From NCBI GenBank assembly GCA_938015445.1, contig CALLPE010000037.1:46301-110300 (forward strand): a stretch of DNA of 64,000 nucleotides, given 5' to 3'. The notes beneath the pieces are model-generated. The model was not told the DNA's origin, did no database searches, and saw nothing but the letters and a program-made list of their open reading frames with translations. Each line of letters opens with the position of its first letter. Position 1 is the first letter of the stretch. This DNA comes from an uncultured Pirellulales bacterium (GTDB lineage: Bacteria > Planctomycetota > Planctomycetia > Pirellulales > Thermoguttaceae). The position numbers were made by a program, and so were the translations under genes. Positions 25,157 through 34,325 of the stretch are shown one piece after another.

Positions 25157-26296
25157 TCACTCGGCGGCGTCGCGGATTACCGGTTCCATGACCTTGGTGT
25201 TGCGGTCTACCGCCAAAACGATGGTGCGCTGCTCGACGCCGTCGCTGCTGCTGGCCACCACGGGCAAAACATGGCGACGGTCGGGCAAATTGAAGCGAAC
25301 GGCGAATGTGCCGTCCGGACGCAATGGTATAGGTTCGCCGCGCAGCGTCACTTTTGCGTCGGGATTGGTGACGCCATGAACGATCAATTCGGTGTCGATC
25401 TCGAAACGGAAGTCGCGCTGCTTGCCGGCGCTGCCGGCCGGGGCGGCAGTAAAACGATTCGACACCTGCTGGCCGACCGGACGCTGCAAACGCTCCTCCA
25501 GCACCTCCTTCAACTCCGAGTCGCTGTCCGGCGCACCATATCCGCTGCTGAGCGCGTATACCCGATCGAAATCCTTCGCCACCTCGGCCCAGTTCTTGTC
25601 GAACGAGTTGTCTTTGTTGGCCGCTGGCGTGGTGACGGTATTGCTGCGGGCAAGCGAGTAGAACTTTCCGTTGATGGCCAGATAACCGATCTCTACCTGG
25701 AAGCTACGCGGCGGGTCATGCACGTCGATGTACCAATTGTTCACCCCGCCGTGAATCTCGATATCCCTCACCCGTTGTCTGACGGCGCTGGTTGTTGTGC
25801 CGCGGTCAAGCTCCAACAAGCGTAGGACCGGGCGAGCACCGTGCCAATGAGCACCCATGGCGGCTTCGGCGCGGGCCACGCTGCGGCTGGTGATTTCCCA
25901 ATAGGCGTGCAACCAGAACGGGTCGCGCACCATCAGGACCAGCCGGTCTTTAACGTTACCGTTGGTTTCCGCTACCGCCCGGAATGATAGGTCTTTCGCT
26001 TCGGCCAACTTGGTCTTGACTTCGCGCAGACGTTGTTCCAGGCGGGGGGAGCGTTTCCGGCTGGTTTTTTCGGTTTTGCGCGAGTGGTTGCCGTTGCCAG
26101 AACAGTTGGCCGAGACGCGACGAGCTTGGTTAGTCGCCGCCACAGAACGCTTGGCCGACTGACGTTGGACGAGTCGGACCAGCGCCCGAACCAGAGCCTC
26201 CTTCTTCATCCTGTGGCAGCCGGGCAGTTTCTTACGTTTGGCCAGTTCAATCAACTCCTTTAACGACCGGGTCTTCAATTCGCTTGCGGTTACCAC
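25157..26296 (-). CDS. DUF4912 protein with a Rho-N/SAP-like N-terminus
   Basis: A GTG at 26296 with GGAGG eight bases upstream is the best start, giving 379 residues. The first 45 form a Rho-N/SAP-like helix pair (LKTRSLKELIELAKRKKLPG, KKEALVRALVRLV), which usually binds nucleic acid. A basic linker follows, then the DUF4912 domain (DRLVLMVRDPFWLHAYWEIT, WYIDVHDPPRSFQVEIGYL), and a C-terminal beta-sandwich (GVTNPDAKVTLRGEPIPLRP, FAVRFNLPDRRHVLPVVAS). The function of DUF4912 is not established. It is a single gene downstream of a 1-kb spacer. Confidence 0.85.
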   Translation of the reverse strand: MVTASELKTRSLKELIELAKRKKLPGCHRMKKEALVRALVRLVQRQSAKRSVAATNQARRVSANCSGNGNHSRKTEKTSRKRSPRLEQRLREVKTKLAEAKDLSFRAVAETNGNVKDRLVLMVRDPFWLHAYWEITSRSVARAEAAMGAHWHGARPVLRLLELDRGTTTSAVRQRVRDIEIHGGVNNWYIDVHDPPRSFQVEIGYLAINGKFYSLARSNTVTTPAANKDNSFDKNWAEVAKDFDRVYALSSGYGAPDSDSELKEVLEERLQRPVGQQVSNRFTAAPAGSAGKQRDFRFEIDTELIVHGVTNPDAKVTLRGEPIPLRPDGTFAVRFNLPDRRHVLPVVASSSDGVEQRTIVLAVDRNTKVMEPVIRDAAE

Positions 26297-27341
26297 GAAA
26301 CATACCTCCGCTTTGCCGAAACCCAGCGACCTACGGCCGCCGACCGGCAATTGGCTACGCGCTAGGCGTTCGCCGTGGTCCGGACTAGCAACTAGCTGTC
26401 CGATAACGCTTTATCACAAAATTACTGATTTGCTCCCCGCGGCCCCAAGTGCCGATGTGGCCGTCGATTCCCCAATCTAAGCCGTTTCAATCACCCGCCA
26501 CATCCTAGCGAAGGCCGTCGCTAATTTACCCGGTGGGGCGAACCGGCTCGTCGCGCTTGCATGGTCGCACAGACGAGCAATTCGCAACTCGTTTCCCGCC
26601 CAGGATGGGCATCCAAATCAAACCACTGGGCAAGGTAGGAATCTTCAACACATTTGATTATATTCGCCGCGGCGAAATAACGCAATGATCCGGCAAAGGT
26701 TGTTGGCCGTTTTGTGCGGCTCACTAAAGATATAACTTGGTTGCTAGTAAGACTTTATAAATAAATGCCTTCATTCGGAAAAAACACCGATATTGCCGCC
26801 AGCACGCCATTGGTGGGGGTGAAAGAACCACCGTCAAGCCCGAAAAAACTGCCATTTTGGCCCGTTGGCGTCGCTCGGCGACATAGCTGGCTCGTAGACG
26901 GATAGGCATCCAACGACTTACCAATTTTCAATAGGTATCAGGTATCTTGCTACAGCGGAACAAATTTGTTCAGCTTGTGCTGATCCGGTAAGCTATCTGA
27001 TGATCCGGTAAACTTAACACTGAGGGCCGGTTTGCTTAACTGGGGCAACGCCAGCCAATTGACCAGGGAAAAAATAGTAGGACCGCTATAGCTGTGTCTT
27101 GTGCATGTTTGCCAAAACCCATTAGCCCAATGTCTTGAGCGGTTGTGCAAGTACCGATCAGCCTATTCCCTAGTACTGGTTTGCGAATACCGATCAGCCT
27201 GCGCAGTTTGCTAAGCACGGTCGGTTTGCCTAAATACCGGGCAACCGTTGCGCAGTTTGGCTTCGTACGTGAACAACAGCCATCTTCCGGCCGCAGCAGC
27301 GCGCATCGGCCAGTCGGTACCGAGCCGGGAAAGATTGAGTT
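26297..27341. other. Long spacer with degenerate direct repeats
   Basis: About 1 kb with no convincing gene; the base composition drops in GC between 26700 and 26950. From 26980 to 27330 short motifs recur: TGATCCGGTAA (twice near 26980-27010), TACCGATCAGCCT (near 27152 and 27190), and CGGTTTGC followed by TAA and an ACCGG (several times), at spacings near 20 and 38 bases. Two minus-strand open frames near 26521-26924 are unrecognised and not protein-like enough to call. Confidence 0.5.
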
Positions 27342-27563
27342 TTGACCACACCGCCAGAACAACACTCGCCCCTTGCTGCCGCGATGGCCTGGTCTGCGCG
27401 GATCACAACTGTCGCATTGGAGATGGCGCTGCCGCCACTGGGAGGCTACTGGTTGGACGGCAAGCTGGCGACCGGGTACTTGCTTACAGTGGTGGGCGCG
27501 CTGGTGGGAATGGCGCTGGGGACGGTTGGGCTGGTTCGGTTGATTAGCGGGCCACAGCGGTAA
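27342..27563 (+). CDS. AtpZ/AtpI-like small membrane protein
   Basis: The 73-residue protein has two transmembrane helices (TVALEMALPPLGGYWLDGKL and TGYLLTVVGALVGMALGTVG), matching the AtpZ/AtpI family that is usually encoded ahead of the F1Fo ATP synthase operon and linked to c-ring assembly or Mg/Ca transport. TTG 27342 is used here as start; ATG 27384 is an alternative that would keep both helices. No atp genes follow: the next gene is a permease on the other strand, so this is an orphan copy. Confidence 0.7.
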   Translation: MTTPPEQHSPLAAAMAWSARITTVALEMALPPLGGYWLDGKLATGYLLTVVGALVGMALGTVGLVRLISGPQR

Positions 27564-27811
27564 TCACCCGCTGCATTGCGCATCTGCCTGATGCCGTCGC
27601 GCCGCTTTCGCCAAGCTCGATCGTATGTCGGACGGAGTGTTCGACATCGGACGCAAACGCTCGGTAGGCTCGCGCAACGAAAGACCGGTTGTGGGCATCG
27701 ACCACGAATCGATGGCAGGCCACCCAGAAAACATAAAAAATAGTGTTCTGGCGAACAAGAAAGAAAAGTGTGGTGCGGCATCGCCTCGGCGCATCCGGGC
27801 GGCTGCGGCGA

Positions 27812-29272
27812 TCAGCTTGCGGCGTTTTGCTGGCTGCGCGGGGTAGTGAGCCAGTACACCGGCAGGCCCAAAAAGGCGATGCCTAAAGCCACAAAAGACA
27901 ACAGCGGCCGGTAGTTGATTGCCCCTTGCATCAAGAATAGGCAGACGCCGGCAAAGATCAGAATCGGCACCGGGTAACCGGTCAACCGGTACGGACGCGG
28001 TACTTCTGGCTGATGTACCCGCAACACGATCACCGACCAGCTTGTCGCCAGGTAGAACAGGTAAACGGTTGCCGCGGCGTAGATTACCGCCTCGATAAAC
28101 GACCCCAGCAGGATCACTAGACCCAGCGCGATAACCCCCTGAAGCAGCAACGCACGGACCGGCGTACCCGTCTTGGGATTCCATCTGCCCACAAAGCGGA
28201 ACAGACGATGGTCGGCTCCCACGGCGTAAGAGATTCGCGCGCCGGTGAGAACCAGCCCGTTGACTGCACCCAACGCGGAGATGCATACCAGCGCGCTGAT
28301 GAGCCGTTCGCCCGTGTCGGGAAACCTGGCGGCGATGGCATCGGCGGCGACCGCCTTGGAAGCGGCCAGCCCGGTGAACCCCAACGAGTACAAAAAAGCC
28401 GCGTTCAGCAGCACGTACAGCAGTACTACTCCGCATGTGCCCAACAGCAACGCGCGGACGATATTGCGGTCGGGATTTTTCACCTCGGCCGCCACGTATG
28501 CCATTTCGTTCCATCCGCCGTAGGCGAACAGCACCAGTATTAGCGCCACCGTAAGTGGCAGCGGAATAAGCTCGACCGGCTCGGCGGGCCCGGCTTGCTG
28601 GGGACTGGTAAACGCGACTATCACGATGGCCAAAATGCCCAATGCCTTGGCCACCGTCAGCAGGTTTTGTGCCCATTTTCCTTCGCTGACGCCGACAATA
28701 TTCAGCACCGTAAACACGGCAATCGCCGAACCGGCGTATAGCTTCTCCACATTCTGCTGCCCAAGAACTTCCGCCAGGGGATTCCACAGCCGCGTCCCGA
28801 AGGTGGCGAAGGCGAAGGCCATGGTAACGATGTCGGCCGGCCGGACCACCAGCAGTTGCAACCAGCCGAACATGAAGCCGGCCCATGGACCGTAGGCTTT
28901 GCTCAGATACACGTAGTCGCCGCCGGCCTTGGGGTAAGCGGTGGCCAGTTCGGCGTAAGCCATGGCTCCGCATAGCGATAGCAGCCCGCCGATAATCCAG
29001 ATACCGCACACGCCGATCCACGGGTCGATGTGCTGTACGCTTTGGGCCATGCTTGCCAGCCAGTCGAGCCAAGGCGAGTACTGTGCGGCCCAATCGGACA
29101 GTGCGGCCATGGCGTCGGCCCATTGCTTCAGGCCGGTGCTGACGCCACAAGCGATACTCGGCGCTGTTTGATATACGCCTGCGCCAATGATAATTCCTAC
29201 GATGATGCAGGTGGAATCGAAAAGCGTAAGTTGTCTTTTCGGAACGGCAGGTGCTTCAGGGTTGGTTTGCAT
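27812..29272 (-). CDS. APC-family amino-acid permease
   Basis: This 486-residue inner-membrane protein has about 12 transmembrane helices. The first has the APC signature TLFDSTCIIVGIIIGAGVYQ, followed by a 40-residue loop, IGGLLSLCGAMAYAELATAY and GGDYVYLSKAYGPWAGFMFG, then LFAYGGWNEMAYVAAEVKNP in helix 6, typical of the LAT/APC group. It probably exchanges or imports amino acids by proton coupling; the substrate is not predictable. The first extracellular loop (STGLKQWADAMAALSDWAAQ) is longer than usual. It lies 79 bases behind pyruvate kinase on the same strand. Confidence 0.9.
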   Translation of the reverse strand: MQTNPEAPAVPKRQLTLFDSTCIIVGIIIGAGVYQTAPSIACGVSTGLKQWADAMAALSDWAAQYSPWLDWLASMAQSVQHIDPWIGVCGIWIIGGLLSLCGAMAYAELATAYPKAGGDYVYLSKAYGPWAGFMFGWLQLLVVRPADIVTMAFAFATFGTRLWNPLAEVLGQQNVEKLYAGSAIAVFTVLNIVGVSEGKWAQNLLTVAKALGILAIVIVAFTSPQQAGPAEPVELIPLPLTVALILVLFAYGGWNEMAYVAAEVKNPDRNIVRALLLGTCGVVLLYVLLNAAFLYSLGFTGLAASKAVAADAIAARFPDTGERLISALVCISALGAVNGLVLTGARISYAVGADHRLFRFVGRWNPKTGTPVRALLLQGVIALGLVILLGSFIEAVIYAAATVYLFYLATSWSVIVLRVHQPEVPRPYRLTGYPVPILIFAGVCLFLMQGAINYRPLLSFVALGIAFLGLPVYWLTTPRSQQNAAS

Positions 29273-29351
29273 AGTGTATTTAACCGATGGGAAGGTGGGG
29301 TGTTTCGCGGCGGCGCCTGTAGCGGTGGCCGGCGTGTTGCAAACCTGTACT

Positions 29352-30803
29352 TCAACGTAACTCGTGAACCACTATCATGTTATGGCGCGAGACCGGCAAG
29401 CCTGTACCGCCGATCAACACCACTCGCTCGCCGGGCTGTAACCGGCCAGCCGCCTGCGCCTCGCCTACCACCCGTTGCAATACTGCGGCCAGATCGTCGC
29501 TTTCTGGGGCGCGTAGCGGCACTACGCCCCAATACAGGCACATCCGCCGCAAAGTGATTTCCGAGTAAGATAGGCCGACGGTGTACACGAACCTGCGCTG
29601 CTTGGAAATGCTCAGAGCCGTCCGGCCCGATGCCGTGGCCACCACCAGCAACTTGGCGTCCAACTGTTCGGCCAGCATTGCTGCCGCCCAGGTGGTGGCC
29701 TGGGTGATGGGGTGTGCCGGATCGGCGCCGAAGGCCGGTTGCGCGCACGGCCGGTATTGCTGGCGAAGCACATCTTCGGTGGCCAGCGCGATGCGGTGCA
29801 TCATTTCCACCGCCTGCTGCGGGAACTGCCCCACGGCCGTTTCGCCTGATAGCATGCACGCATCGGCGCCGTCGAGGATGGCGTTGGCCACGTCGGTGGC
29901 CTCGGCGCGCGTTGGCAGGCGGGAAGTATGCATGCTTTCCAGCATTTGCGTGGCCACAATCACTGGCTTGCCGGCGCGATTGCACAAATCGATAATCCGC
30001 TTTTGCACCACCGGCACCTGAGCGATGTCGATTTCCACTCCTAGATCGCCTCGGGCGATCATTATTGCATCGGCGGCGGCGACTATCGATTCGATATTCG
30101 CTACGGCCTCTGGCTTTTCGATCTTAGCGACGATCTGTGCAAAACCGCCGGATTGGACGATTATCCGGCGCAGCGGTTGTAGGTCTTCGGCCGAGCGGAC
30201 GAAACTTAGCCCCAAGAAATCCACTCCAGCGGCGGCTGCCCACGCAGCGTTCTCCCTATCGCGCTCGGTCAGAGCAGGCACTTTGAGTTTCACGCCGGGA
30301 AGATTCACCCCCTGCCGGCTGCGGACAGTGCCCCCTTGGACAACTTGACAAACCACGGCGTCGGGCGTTTTGTTCACCACTTTCAACGACACCAGCCCAT
30401 CGGCCAGCATCACATTGTCGCCCAGCTCCAGCTCATCGATCAGCGGGTCGTAGGTGGTCGTCAGTTCGCCGGGTATGGTGCTCTGCCGTCCGCGCACAAA
30501 CCTGACGTGCTGGCCGGGCAGACATTGGAGCTCATCGCCGGGCAACTCGCCCAGCCTGATCTTCGGGCCTGCCAGGTCCACCAGAATCGCTACTGGCACG
30601 CCTAGCCGCTGGCTCGCCTGCCTGATTGCATCTATCCGGCTTTGATGCTCTTCGCGTGAACCATGCGCAGTGTTGATGCGAAACACGTCGACACCTGCGC
30701 GAATCAAATCGATTAACTGAGCCAAGTTGGCGCACGCCGGTCCGACGGTGGCCACGATCTTCGTGCGGCTGGTGCGGCTAAAATTAGCGAACTGGGAGGA
30801 CAT
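29352..30803 (-). CDS. pyk: Pyruvate kinase
   Basis: Converts phosphoenolpyruvate and ADP to pyruvate and ATP. The 483-residue protein begins MSSQFANFSRTSRTKIVATV and shows VDVFRINTAHGSREEH, ILVDLAGPKIRLGE, the active-site KIEKPEAVANIESIV, IMIARGDLGVEI and PVIVATQMLESMHTSRLPTRAEATDVANAILDGAD. In the family the usual NxSHG reads NTAHG here. The long open frame upstream (to 31109) encodes only repeat-derived residues and is rejected. It is likely co-transcribed with the downstream permease. Confidence 0.94.
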   Translation of the reverse strand: MSSQFANFSRTSRTKIVATVGPACANLAQLIDLIRAGVDVFRINTAHGSREEHQSRIDAIRQASQRLGVPVAILVDLAGPKIRLGELPGDELQCLPGQHVRFVRGRQSTIPGELTTTYDPLIDELELGDNVMLADGLVSLKVVNKTPDAVVCQVVQGGTVRSRQGVNLPGVKLKVPALTERDRENAAWAAAAGVDFLGLSFVRSAEDLQPLRRIIVQSGGFAQIVAKIEKPEAVANIESIVAAADAIMIARGDLGVEIDIAQVPVVQKRIIDLCNRAGKPVIVATQMLESMHTSRLPTRAEATDVANAILDGADACMLSGETAVGQFPQQAVEMMHRIALATEDVLRQQYRPCAQPAFGADPAHPITQATTWAAAMLAEQLDAKLLVVATASGRTALSISKQRRFVYTVGLSYSEITLRRMCLYWGVVPLRAPESDDLAAVLQRVVGEAQAAGRLQPGERVVLIGGTGLPVSRHNMIVVHELR

Positions 30804-30816
30804 GACAATCTCGGTC

Positions 30817-31010
30817 GGCCCGGGGTCTGTGGGAAGCCTACACCGAAAATCACCCAATCCAACGTGGCATGTAGATGTGCTCCGGCCCGGATCGGTTTGC
30901 AGACTACGCCCAAAATCGCCTGTACATGCAACACGCTGAAGCGTGGCACGAAAAGCGGTCTCAGCAGACTGCGCCGAAGAACACCTGTACGTGCCTGTTA
31001 AAAGCTTAAT
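30817..31010. repeat. Three degenerate repeats of about 66 bp upstream of pyk
   Basis: Blocks start near 30817, 30884 and 30950. Each contains a version of GACTACGCCCAAAATCGCC followed by GTACATGC; the first two also share GGCCCGG. The array lies directly in front of the pyk start and reads into its open frame on the minus strand. About 66 bp is three times 22. The remainder of the spacer to csrA (31011-31283) shows nothing else. Confidence 0.7.
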
Positions 31011-31283
31011 TGTAAACGGCTTCGCCCCGGTTGCCATACGTGCTACGCCTACATCACTAATCGCCAGAGTAATTGCCAGCGACCAACGCCCGGGCCACGG
31101 CCGCAACACCTAACCCAAATCCTGACTCTCTATTGACTTCCGGTTGGTGTAATCGGCGCACAGCGGCACGAATCGAGTTGTATTTGGTTGGCAGCAGTGC
31201 TATCATAAGCTAGGCGTGGGGGTAAGGGGCAGCGGAGCTGGGAAGCGCCGGCTGCATCGCAATCGTAAGTCGGAGCGACGACC

Positions 31284-31541
31284 ATGCTGGTACTGTCGCG
31301 CAAGGTGGGCGAGCGGATACTTATCGGCGAGAACATCGCCGTGACTATCGTGCGGATCTCGTCCGGCGTGGTTCGCATCGGCATCGAAGCCCCACCGGAG
31401 ACGCCGATCGTCCGGGAGGAACTCAAGACCGCCGCGCGAGAAAGACAAACGCCTGCCGCGGCACAAACCAAGCCGGAAGTACCGGTTCAGTCTGTTACGG
31501 CGTCGCCGAACGAAGCACACGCGCGCCACCGCGGCGCGTGA
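31284..31541 (+). CDS. csrA: Carbon storage regulator (translational repressor)
   Basis: The first 55 residues are a textbook CsrA: MLVLSRKVGERILIGENIAV, TIVRISSGVVRIGIEAPPET and PIVREEL, the beta strands and RNA-binding edges that cover GGA-containing leaders. The protein is 85 residues against about 61-65 usual; the last 25 are low-complexity and proline/alanine/glutamine-rich (QTPAAAQTKPEVPVQSVTAS). A GGAG lies nine bases before the ATG. It is a single gene here, divergent from pyk and convergent with ftsQ. Confidence 0.95.
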   Translation: MLVLSRKVGERILIGENIAVTIVRISSGVVRIGIEAPPETPIVREELKTAARERQTPAAAQTKPEVPVQSVTASPNEAHARHRGA

Positions 31542-31591
31542 GTGGGGTGCTGGGAAGTTCATCCAAGCTCATCTACGGTGACTACGCTCGT

Positions 31592-32464
31592 CTAAGGTGC
31601 CCGCAAGTCCAGCAGCGTGCGGGGCGATTCAGCTCGACGGCTTGCCGTCAAAAGCTGCCTTAGCCGAGCAACCTTTTCCGCCGATGACGGCTCCCCTGGG
31701 ACATTAGCGCCTGGTGCGTATCCCCAAACGATGGTTGCTCCCTCGGCATCGACCAGCACATATATTGGTTCTTGCGACGGGCTTGGTCCACCTGAGTTCG
31801 GCCATGGCATGATATGGCTCAGACGTAGGTCTTGCCAGACGGCGTCTAAGGCCACGGCGATCTCCGCTGCGCCAACCACCTGCGCATCGCCCCACGGCTC
31901 GCCGGGCACCGCCAGCGGCACACTGGACACGCCTACCAGTCGAGGATAGCCTGCACGCTCCACCGGCGAAAAGTCTTCGGCGGGCAACAGTATACCTCTG
32001 GCATCGACGGGCAGTAATCCGGCTGGGGTGTCCACCATCAGGACTGGCCGGCGGTATTCCAATTCGGCAACGATGCGTGCCGGGGCCCGTTTGCTAAGCC
32101 GGCGCACCTTTTCCACCCAGGGGTGCAGCGAAAAAGCTGCCGCGATTCGCGGCAGGACGTCATCATCCAAGGCGCTTATTCGTCCCTCCAAGCTGGCGTT
32201 GCGCAGCGCATCGGCGCGAATATCGGCGCGAATCCACTCCGGCGGCGGAGTAATCTGAACCGAATCGGCAGTTACCAAGTACTGTGGCGAAGACAGCACC
32301 CGACTACGCACGTGCCGCCAAACGCTGTACCAGCCGCCGAAAAACAAAACTATCATCATTGCGGCGCATAGCACCGGCCTGGCCGGACCGCCTGCCATGC
32401 CCTTCCAACGGGCAAGCCAGCCGAATAGCGGCGACGTTTTGTTGTTGCCGACGGAGCGTGCCAA
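31592..32464 (-). CDS. FtsQ/DivIB-like membrane protein with a POTRA domain
   Basis: The 290-residue protein has a short cytoplasmic N-terminus, one membrane segment (ARPVLCAAMMIVLFFGGWYS, about residues 28-48), a POTRA-like domain (VTADSVQITPPPEWIRADIR, FSLHPWVEKVRRLSKRAPAR) and a beta-rich C-terminal domain (DARGILLPAEDFSPVERAGY, PRLVGV). This is the FtsQ/DivIB layout. It follows murB on the same strand, the gene order of the division and cell-wall cluster. Most planctomycetes lack FtsZ, so its role in division is open. Confidence 0.75.
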   Translation of the reverse strand: MARSVGNNKTSPLFGWLARWKGMAGGPARPVLCAAMMIVLFFGGWYSVWRHVRSRVLSSPQYLVTADSVQITPPPEWIRADIRADALRNASLEGRISALDDDVLPRIAAAFSLHPWVEKVRRLSKRAPARIVAELEYRRPVLMVDTPAGLLPVDARGILLPAEDFSPVERAGYPRLVGVSSVPLAVPGEPWGDAQVVGAAEIAVALDAVWQDLRLSHIMPWPNSGGPSPSQEPIYVLVDAEGATIVWGYAPGANVPGEPSSAEKVARLRQLLTASRRAESPRTLLDLRAP

Positions 32465-32600
32465 AGGCGTATCCTCTTGCAGTCTGATGCGAGGAGAAAG
32501 GCTGACCGACCGCCTAGCCTAATGCGCAGCAGCACCAGCAGCTGCGCTTTACTGTCATCGGAAGGTCTGGGGCGAGAAGAACACCCGCACGGCAGGCGTC

Positions 32601-32803
32601 GGCGCAGTCGGCACTACAGTGGGCACATTGCAAGATTACAGCCGTCACATTAAAGATTACAGGCGGTGCAGTCGGCATTACAGTCAGTGCAATCGGCGTT
32701 ATCTTCGGCGCAGCCGCACTACATTTGGCACAGTGGCACTATAGCCGGCAAAGTCTCGCTACCGCCGGCAAAGTCCGCCTCGCATTGGCCTTACCCAGGC
32801 GTC
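32601..32803. repeat. About ten degenerate 20-21-bp tandem units between murB and ftsQ
   Basis: Units start at 32601, 32621, 32641, 32662, 32683, 32704, 32724, 32744, 32764 and 32784. The consensus is close to GGCGCAGTCGGCACTACA with two or three free bases. Unit length alternates between 20 and 21, about two helical turns. Adjacent units are often the most alike (8 and 9 share GCCGGCAAAGTC), as expected from stepwise tandem duplication. The array fills much of the 466-base gap between two genes that are usually tightly linked. Confidence 0.8.
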
Positions 32804-32930
32804 AAATCGGCCTTACAAACGCCACATTCGTCAGCGGCGGACGAGTTGCCGCCGGCCGAAACGGGCTTGACTTATCCGGGCGTATGTTGCCCCGGGCCGA
32901 CGACCGCTGGCCGGCTGACGGACAAAATGC

Positions 32931-33809
32931 TTACCAGATTTCCAGCTCCAATTCGAGCTGGACGCCCGTGCGATCGCGCACCTGGCTGCGCACCAATTCG
33001 ATCAAGCGGAGCACGTCCTGGCTGGTGCATTCCGGCTCGGCGACGATGAAATTGGGGTGCCGCTCGCTGACCACCGCACCGCCGATGCGAGTGCCCTTCA
33101 GTCCGGCCGACTCGATCAGTTCTGCCGCGGTGGCGCCGCGCGGGTTCTTGAACACGCAGCCGGCACATTGGTGACCCATGGGCTGAGATGATTTTTTGAC
33201 GATCCAGTGTTTTTGCATGCGGCGGGCCAGTTCGTGTGGGTCGTCTTCGACCAATTGGAAGCGGGCCTCGAGTATTACCGGTTCGCTGATGCCGCTTTCG
33301 CGATAGCCAAAGAATATTTCGTCTCGTTGGCGTTCGATTACTTCGCCGTCGTCTGTCAGGACAACCACGGCTGCCAGCCATTGCCCGATGTCGCCCACGT
33401 TGGTGCCAGCGTTGCCGTGGACTGCACCGCCAATGGTACCGGGGATGCCCACCAGCCCTTCCAGCCCTGCCAATCCGTTGTAAACCGAAGTGGTCACCAC
33501 GCGCCCCAGCAGCGCCCCACTGCCAGCGGCCACGGTTGTGCCTTCAACCTTGATTTGGGCGAAAGCGGGCGCGGCCAGTCGAATTACCAAGCCTGGCACG
33601 CCTTCGTCGCGGACAAGTACGTTAGACCCTTGGCCCAGCACGCGCAAAGGCAGGTCTTGTTCCCGGCAGCGGCGCACCAGGGCGACAAGCTGTTCGAGAG
33701 TCTCCGGTTCGGCGAAGAACTCGGCCGGGCCTCCCAGTTGAAACCAGGTGTGCATGTCCAGCGGCTCGTTCTGCCGCACGATCTTCTCGAAACCTTCGAA
33801 AGCAACCAT
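32931..33809 (-). CDS. murB: UDP-N-acetylenolpyruvoylglucosamine reductase
   Basis: MurB reduces the enolpyruvyl group to make UDP-MurNAc for peptidoglycan. The 292-residue FAD enzyme has MHTWFQLGGPAEFFAEP, LRVLGQGSNVLVRD, the FAD-binding GLVGIPGTIGGAVHGNAGT and a catalytic-region sequence QCAGCVFKNPRGATAAELIE, with cysteine at the position of the active-site serine of the E. coli enzyme (a known variant). It has the short type II architecture. It precedes ftsQ, supporting a peptidoglycan-making planctomycete. Confidence 0.93.
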   Translation of the reverse strand: MVAFEGFEKIVRQNEPLDMHTWFQLGGPAEFFAEPETLEQLVALVRRCREQDLPLRVLGQGSNVLVRDEGVPGLVIRLAAPAFAQIKVEGTTVAAGSGALLGRVVTTSVYNGLAGLEGLVGIPGTIGGAVHGNAGTNVGDIGQWLAAVVVLTDDGEVIERQRDEIFFGYRESGISEPVILEARFQLVEDDPHELARRMQKHWIVKKSSQPMGHQCAGCVFKNPRGATAAELIESAGLKGTRIGGAVVSERHPNFIVAEPECTSQDVLRLIELVRSQVRDRTGVQLELELEIW

Positions 33810-33940
33810 CGCCGCCCTTTCCTTAACGGCCGGTCATCCTGCTATTAGCAGCCGGCCGATGCTGTACCGACGGCCGTCAGAGTATGCTGTGGATGCACAT
33901 ATTGCTAGCCGCCGACCGCAACGACTGACGGCCGCGCAAC

Positions 33941-33961
33941 AAAAACCCCGCCGCAGCGGGG
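33941..33961 (-). terminator. Rho-independent terminator behind tRNA-Gln
   Basis: Read on the minus strand, CCCCGC pairs with GCGGGG around a TGCG loop (33961-33946), followed at once by five T residues (33945-33941). It lies about 50 bases downstream of the tRNA and just ahead of murB on the same strand. Confidence 0.85.
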
Positions 33962-34011
33962 ACGCCATTGCACCCTGTTGTTCGCCGGCACGCGCCAGGC
34001 GTCTTGCACAA

Positions 34012-34082
34012 CTGGGGAACTAGGATTCGAACCTAGACTAGCTGATCCAGAGTCAGCCGTGCTGCCGTTACACCATTCCCCA
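34012..34082 (-). tRNA. tRNA-Gln (anticodon CTG)
   Basis: On the minus strand a 71-base cloverleaf is visible: acceptor TGGGGAA pairing with TTCCCCA, a D-arm with the GTGTAACGGCAGCAC pattern, an anticodon stem GCTGA/TCAGC with loop CTCTGGA (anticodon CTG, reading CAG), and a T-arm CTAGGTTCGAATCCTAG. The discriminator base is G, as in glutamine tRNAs. CCA is not encoded. Confidence 0.95.
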
Positions 34083-34325
34083 GAACTCAGCTCTTCAACA
34101 ACTCAGCGCGACTGCCGGATGGCCTGCCGGGCACAAGTGTCGCGCTAGCCTGCATCGGTACGGCTGAATGACACTTTAAGATTAGAACCAGGTTGGGATT
34201 TCGTCAAGAGCGGAGCATTATTGCTAAGTTGCGATCGGCTGTGGTGTCCGACGGCAGCGCACCACTGGTGGGCTGGGGGCAGCCTGAGGGAGCTTGGCCG
34301 ACTTCCGAGCGAGCGGCCTGAGCGG
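34083..34325. other. Spacer with no gene seen
   Basis: Region between tRNA-Gln and the RidA/chorismatase-like gene, both on the minus strand, so it must hold the tRNA promoter. On the minus strand, reading TTGACG near 34203 and TAATCTTAAAGTG near 34180 gives AT-rich promoter-like boxes, but spacing is not ideal. Confidence 0.3.

Noticed and set aside
26521..26924. Two short minus-strand frames as transposase remnants
   Set aside because: No transposase motif, terminal inverted repeat or target duplication could be found.
30804..31109. 102-residue N-terminal extension of pyruvate kinase
   Set aside because: It is translated 66-bp repeat DNA; the family N-terminus fits the ATG at 30803.
32601..32803. 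CRISPR array
   Set aside because: Units are contiguous and degenerate with no constant repeat and no separate spacers, and no cas genes are in the window.
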